A stretch of DNA of 64,000 bases from Hyparrhenia diplandra (GCA_015847255.1 JADLZK010009224.1:1426001-1490000), one strand, 5' to 3'; counted from the stretch's first letter, positions 11,057-23,191 are shown. A program made the numbers and translations. The notes: generated by a model not told the origin, from the letters alone.

Positions 11057-12226
11057 CATCCTGCCAGCTGGTAACTTTCTAAACCCAGCAGCTGATAGGC
11101 ACATCAGCTGTGTAAGTGAACAAACAGCCGGTGGCAGCTCGTCTAACCCTATTTCCCTTAAGTACAGTGTTTGGAGAGACTTCAGATGCCCAATTTCCTT
11201 AGGAAGCTCATCAATAGGTGTGTTACTTATCTCCAAGTACTTGAGATGCAACAACTTCTCTACATGCTTTAGGCTAACCGGGACATAGCAGTGGTCTATA
11301 TTTAGCACACGGCAAACTCTGAAGCTATCAAGTGGGGACATAACCTTAATCTTACTATTTAAAATGCTATAAGTGACCTCATCACCTCTGGCATGTACAT
11401 GGTGTCTTCAGAGATGCGCTGCACATGGCAATTTTTGATAGACAGCCGCCGGTCCGAACGAGGCATGCAGATTTTCTTCTCTCTTCTTAAACTGTCTGGA
11501 GATGCATGTTGTTCCATGGTTCCCAAAAACGTAACAAAGTTTTCATCTCTTGACAACTTGCTGATGAGATCAAACACAATATCATGAATACAGAAATATT
11601 GTGAGAACTGATTAAATTGGTGCTCTATCACTTGAATCATGCTTCTATTGACAAGCTCATTGAAGTATCTTTCTCCAACCTCAAATAGGCTACCCTCCTC
11701 TTTCTCAAGATGTATAAAACCTTCACCTATCCACATCCAAATCACACTCTTTGTATCAATGATACAATCTTCCGGAAATATGCTTAGATGCAGTAGACAT
11801 GGGTTTAAATAAGGAGGTAGATCATAGTAGCTATATGAGAGTATCTTCGTTGTATTATCTCCATTCCCAAAACCGATTGAGTCATACATCTTTGACCAGT
11901 CCTCATATGGTCTTTCAACTAATAAACTAGCTACTGCAATGATAGCCAGTGGTATGCCGCCACATTTATCTATGATTTTACTAGACAATTCGCCTGATAC
12001 ACAATCAAGACTTTCTCCTTCCTGGCTCTGTATTCTTTTGTAGAGTAGTTTCTCAGAGTTTTCATAAGAAAGAGGTTTTAGTTTGTAAACCTCTCCTGCT
12101 TTTGTGGCAACCTCAACATTACAAGTACTCATGATGATTCTACTTCCACAATTATTGTCCCTCAAGGCATATCTGATCACTTCCCATGATCTAACATCCC
12201 ATATGTCATCAACAACGATCAAGTAC
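11057..12226 (-). pseudogene. NLR-A main exon, 5' part (NB-ARC second half and first LRRs)
   Basis: This is exon 2 of NLR-A up to the CACTA-1 insertion. In order it shows kinase-2 (VVDDIWD, near 12,195-12,215), RNBS-B (GSRIIMSTCN), GLPL-type CGGIPLAI, RNBS-D (LHLSIFPED), an MHD-like motif IHDIVFD and the first LRRs (LLHLKYLEISNTPIDELPKE). The acceptor is TATAG at 12,227-12,228. A length change near 11,360-11,380 shifts the frame between the ARC2 part and the first LRRs. NB-ARC is an ATP/ADP-driven switch in plant immune receptors. This copy is a pseudogene because of frameshifts here and in exon 1 and because of the transposon. Confidence 0.85.
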
Positions 12227-12621
12227 CTATAATTGATACAACAATTGTAGAGCTATGATTAATTTGGCAAATCTGTATAGAGTATCCAAATAAACTAGAC
12301 GCACGATAACATCAACATGATTCTAGCAAGGAAAAATTGCAACCCACTCCAAGGGAGAGGAGTATTTTTTGATCAATTTAATTTGTGGTACAACTTAAAG
12401 ATCCAATCTATAAATTTTGGAAATTCCATATATTTTTCTAGTTGTTTGGCAGCAAATCGATTGACATTTCAACAAAACTGGAATTTTTCATAACTAATTT
12501 CACCAAGCAAACTCAATGCCCAGGCCTAGGACTTGTAGAATAACGAGTATAAACTGCTCACGCATGGCTAATGAAAAAAAACACTAAACTAAACTGAACA
12601 GAGAGAGTAACATGGACATAC
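12227..12621 (-). other. NLR-A intron between P-loop exon and kinase-2 exon
   Basis: This 395-bp intron has donor GAG|GTATGTCC and acceptor TATAG|GTACTTG. NLR-B has the same intron position (324 bp). It is AT-rich, and nothing else is seen inside. Confidence 0.7.
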
Positions 12622-13486
12622 CTCTTGTGCAGTAAGAACTTATGCAGCTCGTTGGAGAATCGCTCTTCATCCCATCTTGACATGTCCACTTGGCTGTACT
12701 TTTCATCAAGATCCACTAGCATCTTCTCAAATGTCCTAGTCAGACTAGGAGTCCTACCAACAAAAATAAAAAGAAGAACAGTCGAACTGTTTCTTATGCA
12801 TATCATGCACTATTTTGGCAAGAGTAGTCTTACCCAATCCTCCAACCCCAACTATAGACACCAGATCAGATGCTTGAGCATGAGCATGAGCATGAGCATG
12901 AGCATCATCTTTGGTCTCTATAGACAGCATCCTGATGACTTTGTCCCTTGACTCCTCGATGCCAGTCAGATCAGACTCTTTCTTGTACATATTGAGGACA
13001 CTGGGGTCAATGCCAGTGCTCGCGGCAAGATCAGCTCCCGCGCCTCTCACTGTGTACTTGGCACGGAGCTCAGCTAGCTCGTTGGAGAGTTTCTTGATGT
13101 CTTTAATCTTGTCGGAGATCCGACGGCGATGCTTGAGCTTCTTCACCGCTGCTGTGGCCTTGCCAAGGATCTTCTTGAAGACATTGGCGTCGGTGGCATC
13201 AGCTGCACACCCTCCGCCGGCCACATGCAGGGGACAAAGTCATCGACAGCATCCTCCATGTCATACGACAGCTCCGGATGTGCCGTGCCCAAAGCTTTTG
13301 GACCTCAGTGAGCTGCTCCGATGGAACCCGAGACAGGTCCTCCAGACCAGCTTTCATCATCAGAAGCTCCCTGGAGAGGGACTCGATGTCATGCTTGAGG
13401 CCCTTCTGCACGACATACCTCCTGCATGAGCAGGTCGCCCAGCTTGGGGGGGCCAGGCTGGCCATGGCCCCCAAGGCGATCTCCAT
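12622..13486 (-). pseudogene. NLR-A exon 1 (coiled coil and P-loop), frameshifted
   Basis: The start is chosen at 13,486 (MEIALGAM), where NLR-B also starts. The coiled-coil domain is followed by the P-loop GVGGLGKTT and, after a break, VGRTPSLTRTFEKML. Against NLR-B there are compensating indels near 13,415-13,450, an uncompensated shift between about 13,225 and 13,285 (in the EDVID-like region), and another near 12,755-12,775 after FDCSS. A hexanucleotide microsatellite (GAGCAT repeats, 12,876-12,905) encodes an alternating His-Ala stretch in the linker before the P-loop. The gene could not give a full-length protein even without the transposon. Confidence 0.82.
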
Positions 13487-13679
13487 GCTTAACTTGAACT
13501 CGGTCACACTTCCTCTCCGTTGCTCTTGCTTACTTGGTAGTACGACATGCTAGTTGGGTGCTGCCCAACAAATGGCAGAACTAGATGCTATATGTGGTGA
13601 GAGCGATTAGAGGCTCTGCTTGTTTGGAGCATCTTCAACGATGTGTGAGTTGGCAACATCGCTAGCTGAATCAGAATGC

Positions 13680-14600
13680 TTATCTTTTGAAGAGCTGGTG
13701 CGAACCGGAAGGGAACATGATGTTGCGTAGGACAAGGGAGCAGGCGATTTAGTTTTAAACTTTGCTTCGTGGATAGTGACTTTGTAAATTGTGTTAGGAA
13801 AAATGAATCATTCGAGGAGGTACCTTACATATATATAACACAATGGCACAGTCTTAGAGATGGCACATGACTCAATTATTGGAGGACGAGCTGGTGCAGA
13901 CCGGAATGCAAAATGATATTTAGTTGGACAAGAGAGGAGGTGGTTCAATTTTAAACATCTATTCGTGAATAATGAACAACCATTGGAGGCGGCCGGTGGT
14001 GCCTTATAAATATAATAATGACGATCTTAGAGGTAGGCCGTACTTTATTACAGGAAACGCCATATTGTTTTAATAACTACAGAACAAAAGTTCCAGCTAC
14101 CACTCACTGATGGTACACAACTCATGAGGCTCGCACATCCGGAAAAAAAAAAAAGTTCAGTCTAGCGAGAAAACTAAACCACGAATCGATTGCTAAAACT
14201 ACATCCAAACTTTGCTGAGTCAGAATGCTTATCTTTTGAAGAGCTGGTGCGGACAGGAAGGGAAGGTGATGTTGAGTAGGACAAGGGAGCAGGTGGTTTA
14301 ATTTCAAACTTTGCTTCCTGGATAGTGACTTTGTAAACAAATTGTGTTAGGAAAAATGAATCATTCCAGGAGGTACCTTATACATATATATAACAATGAC
14401 ATAGTCCTAGAGATGACAGGAGCTGGTGCGGACCAGAATGGAAGATATGTTTAGTAGGACAAGAGAGCAGGTGGTTTGATTTTAAATATTGTTCCTGGAT
14501 TGCGACTTTATAAGCAATTTTTCTTAGCAAATGATTCACTGGATCAAGAGGTACCTTTATATAACGATGACCACGCTCTAGACTAGCTCGATCTAATATT
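13680..14600. repeat. Four diverged repeats upstream of NLR-A, with TATA-like boxes
   Basis: A block opening with GAGCTGGTGC occurs at 13,692, 13,888, 14,241 and 14,420. On the gene strand each copy contains a TATATATA-like string close to GTACCTC, followed by conserved text. The first and third copies are the most alike. The array lies 200-1,100 bp upstream of the NLR-A start and may be a multiplied promoter segment. No transcription start can be seen from sequence alone. Confidence 0.6.
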
Positions 14601-14639
14601 GGAGACGCCAAGTAATAAGTCCACATTCTCGAGATACTA

Positions 14640-16698
14640 AGGCAAATCCCAATAGATTATTTCTTTGATGTTGTTATTACAATATAAGAATATTAATTCT
14701 CACATATTTTGTATCTACTACTCTCAATAATTGGATACGTAAGCACAAGCATGGAAAGGTGAGGCTCTCGCGTGGTCTCCTCACGGGGCAAGGGCTCCTG
14801 ACTGGCGGAACCTCACCCCCGACCCCCACCCCCTTGCCAGCTCGACCGCCAGCCGACGGCGCCTCAGTGGCCACCTCCTTGTGGCGGCAAACAGCTTAAG
14901 CTCAAGAATGCACACTCTATGTATGCTCACTCCTCTCTCACCATTGCAGTACACCTCCTCCCACCCCTTCTATCCCTAACTCCGGTGTCGTGGGCTAGCT
15001 AGCCGCCCGAGATCCAGGCACCCACGCTAGATTTAGCATCTTCAAGTTGCAAGCGGGGGCCTTGTCTGCATCAGCCCCTCCTCATCGTTGGTATCCCGCA
15101 AGGCGGACGACGGGGGGTAAATGGCTAGGAGGGTCGGGGGGGGGGCAGCGACGGCCAACTATATGCGTTGTTGGTGGGGTCGGGGCCGGCGGGAGGGGGC
15201 GGCCCGGCGGTTGGCTAGTTGTCGGGATCTAGCCGGGGCTGAGATGACACAACCCATGCCTCAAGGTCTTTGGAGGTTGAGGGCTCAGCCGGACTGCGGC
15301 ACGGCCGACATCCCCCCTCCTCTTATTTGTCTTTGTTGGGAAGGTCGGTTGTGCGGGCATAATAGTCATGGACTCCTTGGGTCCGGGTTACGCTACTGGC
15401 CACCCTCCTCCAATGTGGTGCACCACAACCCGACCTATGTTGTTGACCTCATGTAACGGCGCCTAGTGCTTGGACCTGCCGCCCCCTCGGTCAGCTCTTG
15501 TGTTGACCCTTTGTGGTGGCGGTGCTACTTCTTCTTGTGTGTGCGGTGCTGCTGGGCGCATGCGATATTTGTCCATGGCATGCTGGCGTTGAGAGTGCAT
15601 TACCATGGTGTACATGTGCCGAATCCGCCATCCTCACTTCTGATCTGGTGGGTCCACTTCTGTCCTCTCGTTCTCGGGGCATAGATACGATGGTGCTCTG
15701 CGGCGGTTTCTTCCTCACGTGTGGTCCACAGTGCATGCGGTTTGGCCGTGGGCGGCTGGTGACGAGGCTTTTATGCGCAGATGCCCCTCCCCCTGTGTCT
15801 CTCATTGGGCAGGGCAGAGCGCCATCTCGGCGATCACGGCGATGTCGGCCAGGCTTGTGTTTGCAATGGTGGTGGCGGTGTGGTGGCGGCGTCATGGTGT
15901 CGGCTCTGCGGTGTGGATGAGGCATACAATGCTATTTGTTGTCTCAGAGCACTTGTGAGGGTTCTGGACAAAAGCTAAGCTACGACGAGGGACGCCATCA
16001 GGGGAGCTTCCTTCATGAAGAACCTCTTGCACACTCCTGGCCATTTTAGACTTGGGCGAAAGCCTTGCTATGCTACTACTTGGCGGATGATGATTATGCC
16101 CTTGCGGCGTTTCACCGCCATGGAGGCATCATCAAAGAGTTCTTGCATCTTTGGTTTGCAATCTTCCTTCCTCTCTCTCTCTTCTCTTCTTACTAGGGTA
16201 TTGTGGTTTTGCAACCATTCGCCCTTATGCTAGGACATATATATGTTTTTGTTTTTTCTTATTAGTGGGTATGCCACAAGCTCACTTGTGCACTAGAGCT
16301 GTTGCATTGGTTTAATCGATAAAAACGTTTTGCCTTGTTTTTTTTTGCAGAAAAAATGATGCATTTGATTTCATATCAATATATATTCAAGTATGGTTAA
16401 CTCCCCTTTGACATTTCAAAAAAAAAAACTCTCAATTAATTAGCCATCACTGATATCCATTTCATAAAAGTTTGAAAATACTATCAAGTTTCAATCTTCT
16501 TAATTTCCTCTTTTTGCTTTCTTCTGGTTTAGTTCAGTTTACAAGCTAAATTCATGTTTTTCTAATGGAAAGCTAAATTCATGTTAATATTGGTTTACAA
16601 ATCTTCGACAATTAGGAATGATCGTATAGAAGATTGTTGAGAAGAGGAAGTTGTCTTTGTCTAAGCTCTGAGAAGTATTAAGTTTGTATGGTGAGGTT
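14640..16698. other. Unassigned, GC-rich in the middle
   Basis: AT-rich edges surround a GC-rich centre (about 14,760-16,100). Many short overlapping ORFs occur on both strands, but none shows a recognisable domain or a consistent frame. The stretch may be decayed retroelement or captured sequence. I cannot support a gene here. Confidence 0.4.
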
Positions 16699-18002
16699 CA
16701 CTACTACATGATTTGTTAACCATGGTGGTTTTTTATTAACCGTAACGGTTTTTTGACACCGCCACCAACGAAAGGCGCGGTTAATTGATATTATCGGTGG
16801 TGGTTTTTGGAACCACCAAAAACCGACACGGTTAATTAGAAAATAATAATAATAATAATACAAAAATCCAGATCTCAAACCTTAACGGACCCGCGATCTA
16901 GGCCGTCGCCGCATCCGGAGCTCCTGTTCTTTGGGATCTTCCGTGAGAAGGAGAAGACGGACACCATGAGCTGCCGCGACGGCTCCGCACTTTGCACCGC
17001 CGCGGGATCCGCCGCGGACCCATGTTCCTGCATCTCCCACCGCCGCGTGCGTTATGGGGTCGAGCCGTTGAGGGTGTGCGTGGGAAGGGAGGGAAGTGAG
17101 GGTGAGGGAGAGGATCGGGTCGGTGTCTCTTCGTTTTTTTATAAGAGTCTATGTCTTATTAACTGTGGCGATCTTTTTATAAAGGGCTTTGCTAAGGTAG
17201 TCCCGTTACCTCTTAGGAGGTAAGACTTCAAATAAATCTGAGCCATTAAATTTTAAGAGAGAAAAATAATTAATTTTATGAAAAAATAAGCATAATTTTA
17301 TGAAAAAATAAGCAATAAGCGGGTTTTTTTGGTTACCACCAAGAAATGCGTAGTGCATGTATCCGTGCAGTTTCTATCCTTGTGGCGGCAACCGATACAT
17401 TTCTTGGAGATTTACTTTTGATGAAGAAGAAATAAGTTGAGTTCATGTGCCATAAACTATTAGTTACAAACTTTATTTTTGGCTGACTTGCTTTTCCTAA
17501 TTTTGTACTGTCACAAGTCATGTTGCGAAAGTTAGATAGGTTCAGTAGATTTTTTTTTCTTTGCACTAACATATTATAGTGATACCAATCATGTCAAGTT
17601 TAAAAAAAAACCGTCACCATGGCGTACTAATTTCAGGTTAAAATCAAGTTAAAGAATGTCACGTTAGAAAATAGTGGCATGTCAAATTTATGGGATCTGC
17701 TTTAGCATGCAGAAAATATGATAGGTTGGATCCGTAACATCCATTAGTTCTATAACGGCATCATCAGATCTAATTGAGGAATGATATTTGTATTTTTCAT
17801 ATTTTCTTAATTAAAATTTAAGAAATATATATTACTTCCTAAGAGGTAGGAGTAATAGTCATTCATATCTGACAAAATGGACGGTCCACATTCATTTGAG
17901 AGTACCGTAGCAAAGCCCTTTATAAAAACTGACACGGTTAATTTAAAAAACACCACTGTTAATAGACGCATTAACCTTGGAAACAATATTTTTTTAGCAG
18001 TG
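16699..18002. mobile_element. CACTA-3, 1.3-kb non-autonomous CACTA element
   Basis: The left end is CACTACTACATGATTTG and the right end is CACTGCTAAAAAAATATTG on the other strand. Both are flanked by the 3-bp duplication GTT (16,696-16,698 and 18,003-18,005). Near the ends are repeats around AACCGTGGTGG and CGCCACC, related to the motif of CACTA-2 and CACTA-4. The interior has a short GC-rich stretch (16,890-17,110) that resembles the first exon of a transcription unit. There is no transposase. Confidence 0.85.
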
Positions 18003-18528
18003 GTTAGTAGCTTCTCGAGCTTGTGTCATGTCTAACGTGGCACACTCCAGTTCCACCCGGCACGGCCGCCTAGCTACTCTACTCATCCACCTGCATGTAG
18101 AGATGGGCAATGGGCCCTTATCCCCGTTTGTTTACAGGAAAATCCCTATTACGGGATGGTGCATTTTATCCCCACATGGAGATTAATCGGCGTAACTTAA
18201 CCTTCCCTGCTGGCTTTGAGAGGAAATGCCTTAAAAAAACTAGGTAACTAAAAATAAGATTTACGAACGCCATTTCGTGGCTCCATCAACTAGACATGCC
18301 TGCCAACAGCTTCGTATAAGGAAAATCATACTACGCAATATGTTTCCACGTTGACCCTTGTTCTCCTTTATTTACGAAGAAATCCAACCTTTTTTGGAGC
18401 TCAGAGCAGACCATGTTTTGATCTCTTGAACTACATGGCCATGACGTCCCATCGCTGTCCCGGCCTGGATATTTATTGCTTATAACATTGGCGCAATCAC
18501 TTGCAAGCCCAAACGGACGAAACACCGA
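18003..18528. other. Intergenic, no gene seen
   Basis: This is mixed-composition sequence between CACTA-3 and a MITE. The longest ORF (18,331-18,525, minus) has no recognised similarity. Nothing further is supported. Confidence 0.4.
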
Positions 18529-18793
18529 GCCTTGTTTAGATGGCTAAAATTTCTAATCTTTTTTTCCACTTTCGCTCCATCACATCACATTAAATACACC
18601 AAAATACATATGTTTGGAGTATTAAATGTAGGTAAAAAAATAACTAATTACACAGTTTAGATGTACATTGCGAGGCGATTCTTTTGAACCTAGTTACGCT
18701 ATGGTAGGATAATATTTACCACTAACAAACGAAACGTGCTACGATTAATACGATGTGACATTGGGTTACAATTTTTAGCCATCTAAACAAGGC
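18529..18793. mobile_element. MITE with ~21-bp terminal inverted repeats
   Basis: The left end GCCTTGTTTAGATGGCTAAA is matched in inverse at the right end (18,767-18,791). The ~265-bp element has no coding capacity. The internal text AAATGTAGGTAAAAAAATAA also occurs in the MITE at 55,400-55,614. The target duplication is not clear, so the superfamily (hAT-like is my guess) is open. Confidence 0.7.
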
Positions 18794-19026
18794 CCACGGT
18801 GACCGTCCTTCCCTGCATGCCAGTGCCTCCATTTATCTGTCTCTAGGTCGGTAACTCTGTCCAAGACATTTGCTGAAGCACCATGGAAATTGCAGGTCCT
18901 GTCTCGAGCAACAACTGCAACTGATCCTATTGCCGTCTAGCTCTCAGTCTCCCGCTCGCATATAAGCTCGACATGCTCTTCTCGCTCAAGTGCCCAAACG
19001 CACGGAGCCATATTGCAATTTATCAG

Positions 19027-20036
19027 CACTACTACAAGATTGATTTTACGTGGTGTTTGAATTTCATTTTCCGTGGCGGGCATTTCAAAAACCGCCACGG
19101 TTAATACACCCGATTAACCGTGGCGGTCATTTTTAATTAACCCGTGGCGGTTTAAAAACCACCACGGTAAATAGATTAACCGTAGCGGTTTTTCTAATTA
19201 GCCCGTCATGAAAAATCTGGTCCAGCCCATCAGCCCAAAAGTCCATTCCATGACCACAAATATATATACGTGTACTTCACTTTCTAGGGTTTCAGGTCAC
19301 TTCACTTCTCACCTCCCTCCCGTCGCTCCCCACCCCGTCCCGACTAAAAAAAAACAAAGTCCACATCCCTCCCGCCGCCCCCCCCTCCCCGGGCTGACCC
19401 TCCCTCCCGCCACCCCTTCTCCCTCTCCGTCCAGATCCGGCGGGTGGAGGCGTGGAGGGCCCGGATCCGGTGGCGCTCCGCGCACCTCGAGCTCGCGGCG
19501 GCGCTGAAGTGGCGTCGGCGGCCCGCGTGCGGAGGAGGCGCAGCGGCGGCGAGGTGGCGTTAGCTACGGGGCGGGCGGCGTCCCCCTGGCGAAGCGGCGC
19601 AGAGGCGGGCGTCGGCGTCGGCGGCCAGCGCGCGGAGCGGCTTCCCCCCGGCGACGGCGCGGCGGAGGCGGGCGGGCTCCCTCTCTCTAGGCGATGCGCT
19701 CGGAGGGGCGAGTGGCTCCTCGGTGGCGGCGGCTACGGCGGGCGGGCTCCTCCACGGACGGCAGCGCCGGCGGTCTCCTCCCCGGCTTCTGGCGGGCTCC
19801 TCCTGGGACGGCAGCGCCGGGCGGTGGCCGCCGGCCAGATCGAGGGCCCGTTTGGGCTGGATCCGGTTTTTTCTTTTTTTTTATTTTTTCTGAACTTCCG
19901 TGGCGGTCATTTAGGTGCCAGAAAACCGCCACCGAAAATAAATAATTTTTCGGTAACCCTAGCTCGGTGGCGGTTTCAAAAACCGCCACCGAAAAAAAAA
20001 AAAAGCCCGCCACGGAAGTTCAGTTATCTACTAGTG
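19027..20036. mobile_element. CACTA-4, 1.0-kb non-autonomous CACTA element
   Basis: The left end is CACTACTACAAGATTG and the right end is CACTAGTAGATAACTG on the other strand. The flanks are CAG and CTG, one mismatch from a perfect 3-bp duplication. The subterminal motifs CCGTGGCGG and CCGCCACGG match those of CACTA-2. Inside are a TATA-like TATATATA (about 19,259-19,267) and a GC-rich stretch open over 200 codons on the plus strand without a recognised domain. It is probably an internally deleted relative of CACTA-2 that keeps its promoter and first exon. Confidence 0.8.
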
Positions 20037-21967
20037 CTGAGCGTGCTTGCACTGGCTCCTCTGCTCCAGGTCGAACGATGCAGTGCTCTGTTTCCCTCAT
20101 CTCCGCTTTGTCTTGAACGTATTGTTTTTCCATTTTTGGCCCAAGCCAAGCAAAGGCTGTAGCGAAACATTCAGCATTTGTTCCCCTCAAATCCAGCAAC
20201 TCAGCCCAAGAACCTCTACTGTGGTCTGTGGGCCTCATGGCATTGCTTGCTCCAGCTTTTGACTGTCCCATTCCATCGTTTGTTTTACATGCACTGCATC
20301 TCAGACTCGTCAGAATGGAAGGTCTCCTCCGATCCTCCCCACATGTTTGGAAGCACGTACGCGCAGGTAGTCATTATCAAATTCACCATTGTCGTCACCG
20401 TCCCAGATCCAGACGACCATGATCGTCGTCGGACCAGGAGCAGCAAGGCTGGGCTGGAGCCTCTGGGGGTATTGCGTACGAGCGCGCACCGCGTACGAGC
20501 GCGCACGCCACAAGAGGGAACCCGACTGACCGGCCGAAGCGAGTAGCAACAGCTCATCAGCACTGTGAACCTACAAGTGCAATTGTGCAAAATTCTTATC
20601 CTAGCCTAAGCAAAAGCTACTTCACCTACTTAAACGGTGCAAAAAATCTTATCCAGGAATACCACTTCATGTAATAAATGAGAGTTCAAACACTCTCAAG
20701 ATTACTTTCAAGGAAATTATCCCACATTCTGTCTTTCAAGCAAATACATAATAACCAGTCTCAGAAAAAATAGAAAAACATATTTCACATACCAGCTCTC
20801 ATGATCGTCTCCAAGGAAATACATGACTCATGTTAAAGAAAATATAGGTCACACAAAATCTATCACGAGCAAAAACAAAGAAATATATGACCTGTCTTTT
20901 GAAGACAAAGACGGTTCTATTTTATTTTTTGAAAGCAAAAGACGAAGACAAATAAAGTTCACACATAAACTGCATCACTTGTGGTCCATCTGCTGCCTCT
21001 GTAATGTGATTTTAGGCTAAGAACCACAAGTCAAATGAGCTCTTCCAATCCTTGTAATCATCTTGCTGAACGGTAGTACAATGTCTCTCCTTCAGTACTT
21101 ATAACAGCACCATTTACCTGACATACAGATGTGCATAGTAAGTAAGTTGAAGTGCAATGGATGGAGCAACCATGTAAAGGCAAATATAATCACAAATTTT
21201 TCTTGAAGCAGAGCATGGTGATATAAGGTGATTTTGCCAAGTGCCATGTCTTAATCTGAATCCAGAACAATTAAATTTAGTGAAAGCACTTACATGATGA
21301 TTAACACATGAGCCACCCATCAGGTGCATGATATATTTGTTCCTTTGTTCCTTTGATTATTTTCATTTTTACTTAAAATCGTTTTAAGAACTGTATATGT
21401 TTTTATGAGACCACCGGTTAACATTTATTTTCCAAATATTAGCACGCTTTTGATTTGCATGCATGTTGCGTTTCAGTGGTTAGTTATTCAGCACAATTAA
21501 TAAGCGTGGATAATATACAAAGATATGCACACTCGTGCATTTTCAAAAAAAAAAAATGAGCGTGGATATTGTGTACTATTAACTAAACTAAAAAATATTT
21601 AAATTGAGCAGAAACACATTGAGCGTCTACCAAATAATTAAAAGTGGTGCCTAATGCATGTATACATACTCTTTGCATCATAAAATCTATCAATTATAGT
21701 TGTGAATCTTGGTGACTAGAGTAATCAAAATTGATGTAGATTAGCATGCACATATGACATACCTGCCCGGAAAGGAAGGATTGAACAGAGTTATCAATTC
21801 TTTAGCTGAAGTTGCAAAGCAAATTATCTGTTGAATCACCATGATCGTCACCCACCTGGAGTTTGGGAAGGAAAAAAATAAGCACAGATAATAATTTACA
21901 TACTCAATGGTCAAAGCTGATGTTTCTGTTAACTACGGAAAAAAAAAATCCAGGCAAAGGAAGCTAC
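20037..21967. other. Intergenic, no gene seen
   Basis: No supported gene. A 16-bp word, GCGTACGAGCGCGCAC, is repeated back to back near 20,473-20,505. The part near 21,740-21,960 resembles the intron and spacer text of the NLR tail modules, so NLR-B sequence probably extends some way here. Short ORFs in this stretch look random. Confidence 0.4.
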
Positions 21968-22099
21968 CTCTGTGACAGGATGGTCAGATGAGGAGACCAT
22001 TTTGCCGGTGTTTGTTCTGATCAATTGGATAGTCGGATGGTTAGGATGAGCTTCGGCTGCATGCCTAAAAGTTACTTCCACTTTCTCCACCTCACACAT
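21968..22099 (-). pseudogene. NLR-B tail exon 2, 3' half (cap module cut by CACTA-2)
   Basis: This holds the downstream half of a cap module, with donor GT at 21,967-21,966. It contains the reverse complement of codons for EVEKVEVTFRHAAEAHPNHP and the SSSDHP insert also seen in the last NLR-A module. The other half lies 9.9 kb away at 31,999-32,135. Joining the halves across one CAT gives a module of about 266 bp, two bases off a multiple of three. Confidence 0.75.
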
Positions 22100-22365
22100 C
22101 ACTAGTACCCAAAATCTTTTTTGTGGCGGGCGATTTACCTTTTGCGTGGCGGGCATAGCTGCTTTGTCACTAACGAAAGGTCACGGTTAATCGTGACCTT
22201 TTGCGTGGCGGGCGGCCGCATAAGAATCAAGCCGTGGCGGGCAACATAACGCGCCCGCCACGCCAAAAGAATGTTATCCGTGGCGGGCGAAGTTACGCTG
22301 CCCGTCACGGTTAAGTTTATTATGCGTGGCGGGCGGGTTATGTTGCCCGCCACGCCTTGAATTTT
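22100..22365. repeat. CACTA-2 left subterminal repeats
   Basis: At least eight copies of GTGGCGGGC or its complement in about 260 bp, in both orientations, many followed by TTAAC or GTTAA. In the family such arrays bind the element's regulatory protein. Confidence 0.8.
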
Positions 22366-22377
22366 TTAAAAATAAAA

Positions 22378-22570
22378 TACCATATATATATATATATATG
22401 TATATACATACATATATATACATATACATCTATCAATCCATACACACATATATATATAAGAAAGACAGATACTCTAATATATATCATATATACATATATA
22501 TACATCGATTCATATATACAAGTTTCACCGATCGATCGATTCATTCGTTCATATCCAACAAGTACTAGTT
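22378..22570. repeat. AT-rich TA/CATA microsatellite tract
   Basis: TA and ATAC/CATA repeats run for about 190 bp next to the subterminal array. Overlapping ORFs in this tract are low-complexity artefacts. Confidence 0.8.
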
Positions 22571-23191
22571 AATTACAACATCTATACAAAAATTGCGAGC
22601 TATATGTTGATTTGGATGAATATAGTCCTTAAGACCTAGCTCTTCCCATCTCCTTAGCGGCGCATACTACGGAAATAACCCCAGCTCACTTGTCCACATT
22701 GAAGTACGGCTGGCCTTCGCGGAACTACCATGTCTAGAAACGAACTGCGGATATATCGCTACTATCTTTGAACCGCATCTCGTCGGTTGCCTTTTTGTAG
22801 TACTTGCTTTCCAATTGGTTCTTTGAGTCCTTGAGTCGGTAGCTGGATTTGTACCTTTTGCAGGCCCCGAGGAACTCACGCAGACGAAGAATCCACACAA
22901 GTTTGATCCGTATGGTTGTTTGAGGCACCGCACGTAATAAACCGGTGTTATTAGTAATATCGAAGCAATAGCTAGGTAGTCGTACTAAGAAAAACTATGT
23001 TTCATTTACGCATGCAGGGAAATCTCGCTTGATTTTGAGTGTATCTCCATTGCGCTCCTTACATACGGGATCGTCGATCCCAGCGAGTTCGATCCTTCAA
23101 GTAGTGCTTGTAAGCGTATGCGAAATGCACTATATTGTCAACGATATATGATATTCGACTCTAGTAATTGAATAAGGAGTTCATCGATCAC

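Noticed and set aside
15047..15978. Cluster of ORFs over 60 codons on both strands
   Set aside because: Overlapping frames in GC-rich DNA without a consistent gene structure or recognised domain.
19452..20162. 236-codon ORF across the right end of CACTA-4
   Set aside because: It crosses the transposon boundary at 20,036 and has a low-complexity Arg/Gly/Ala-rich sequence, so it is an artefact of GC-rich DNA.
22326..22572. Ile/Tyr/His-rich ORFs on both strands
   Set aside because: Produced by the TA/CATA microsatellite.
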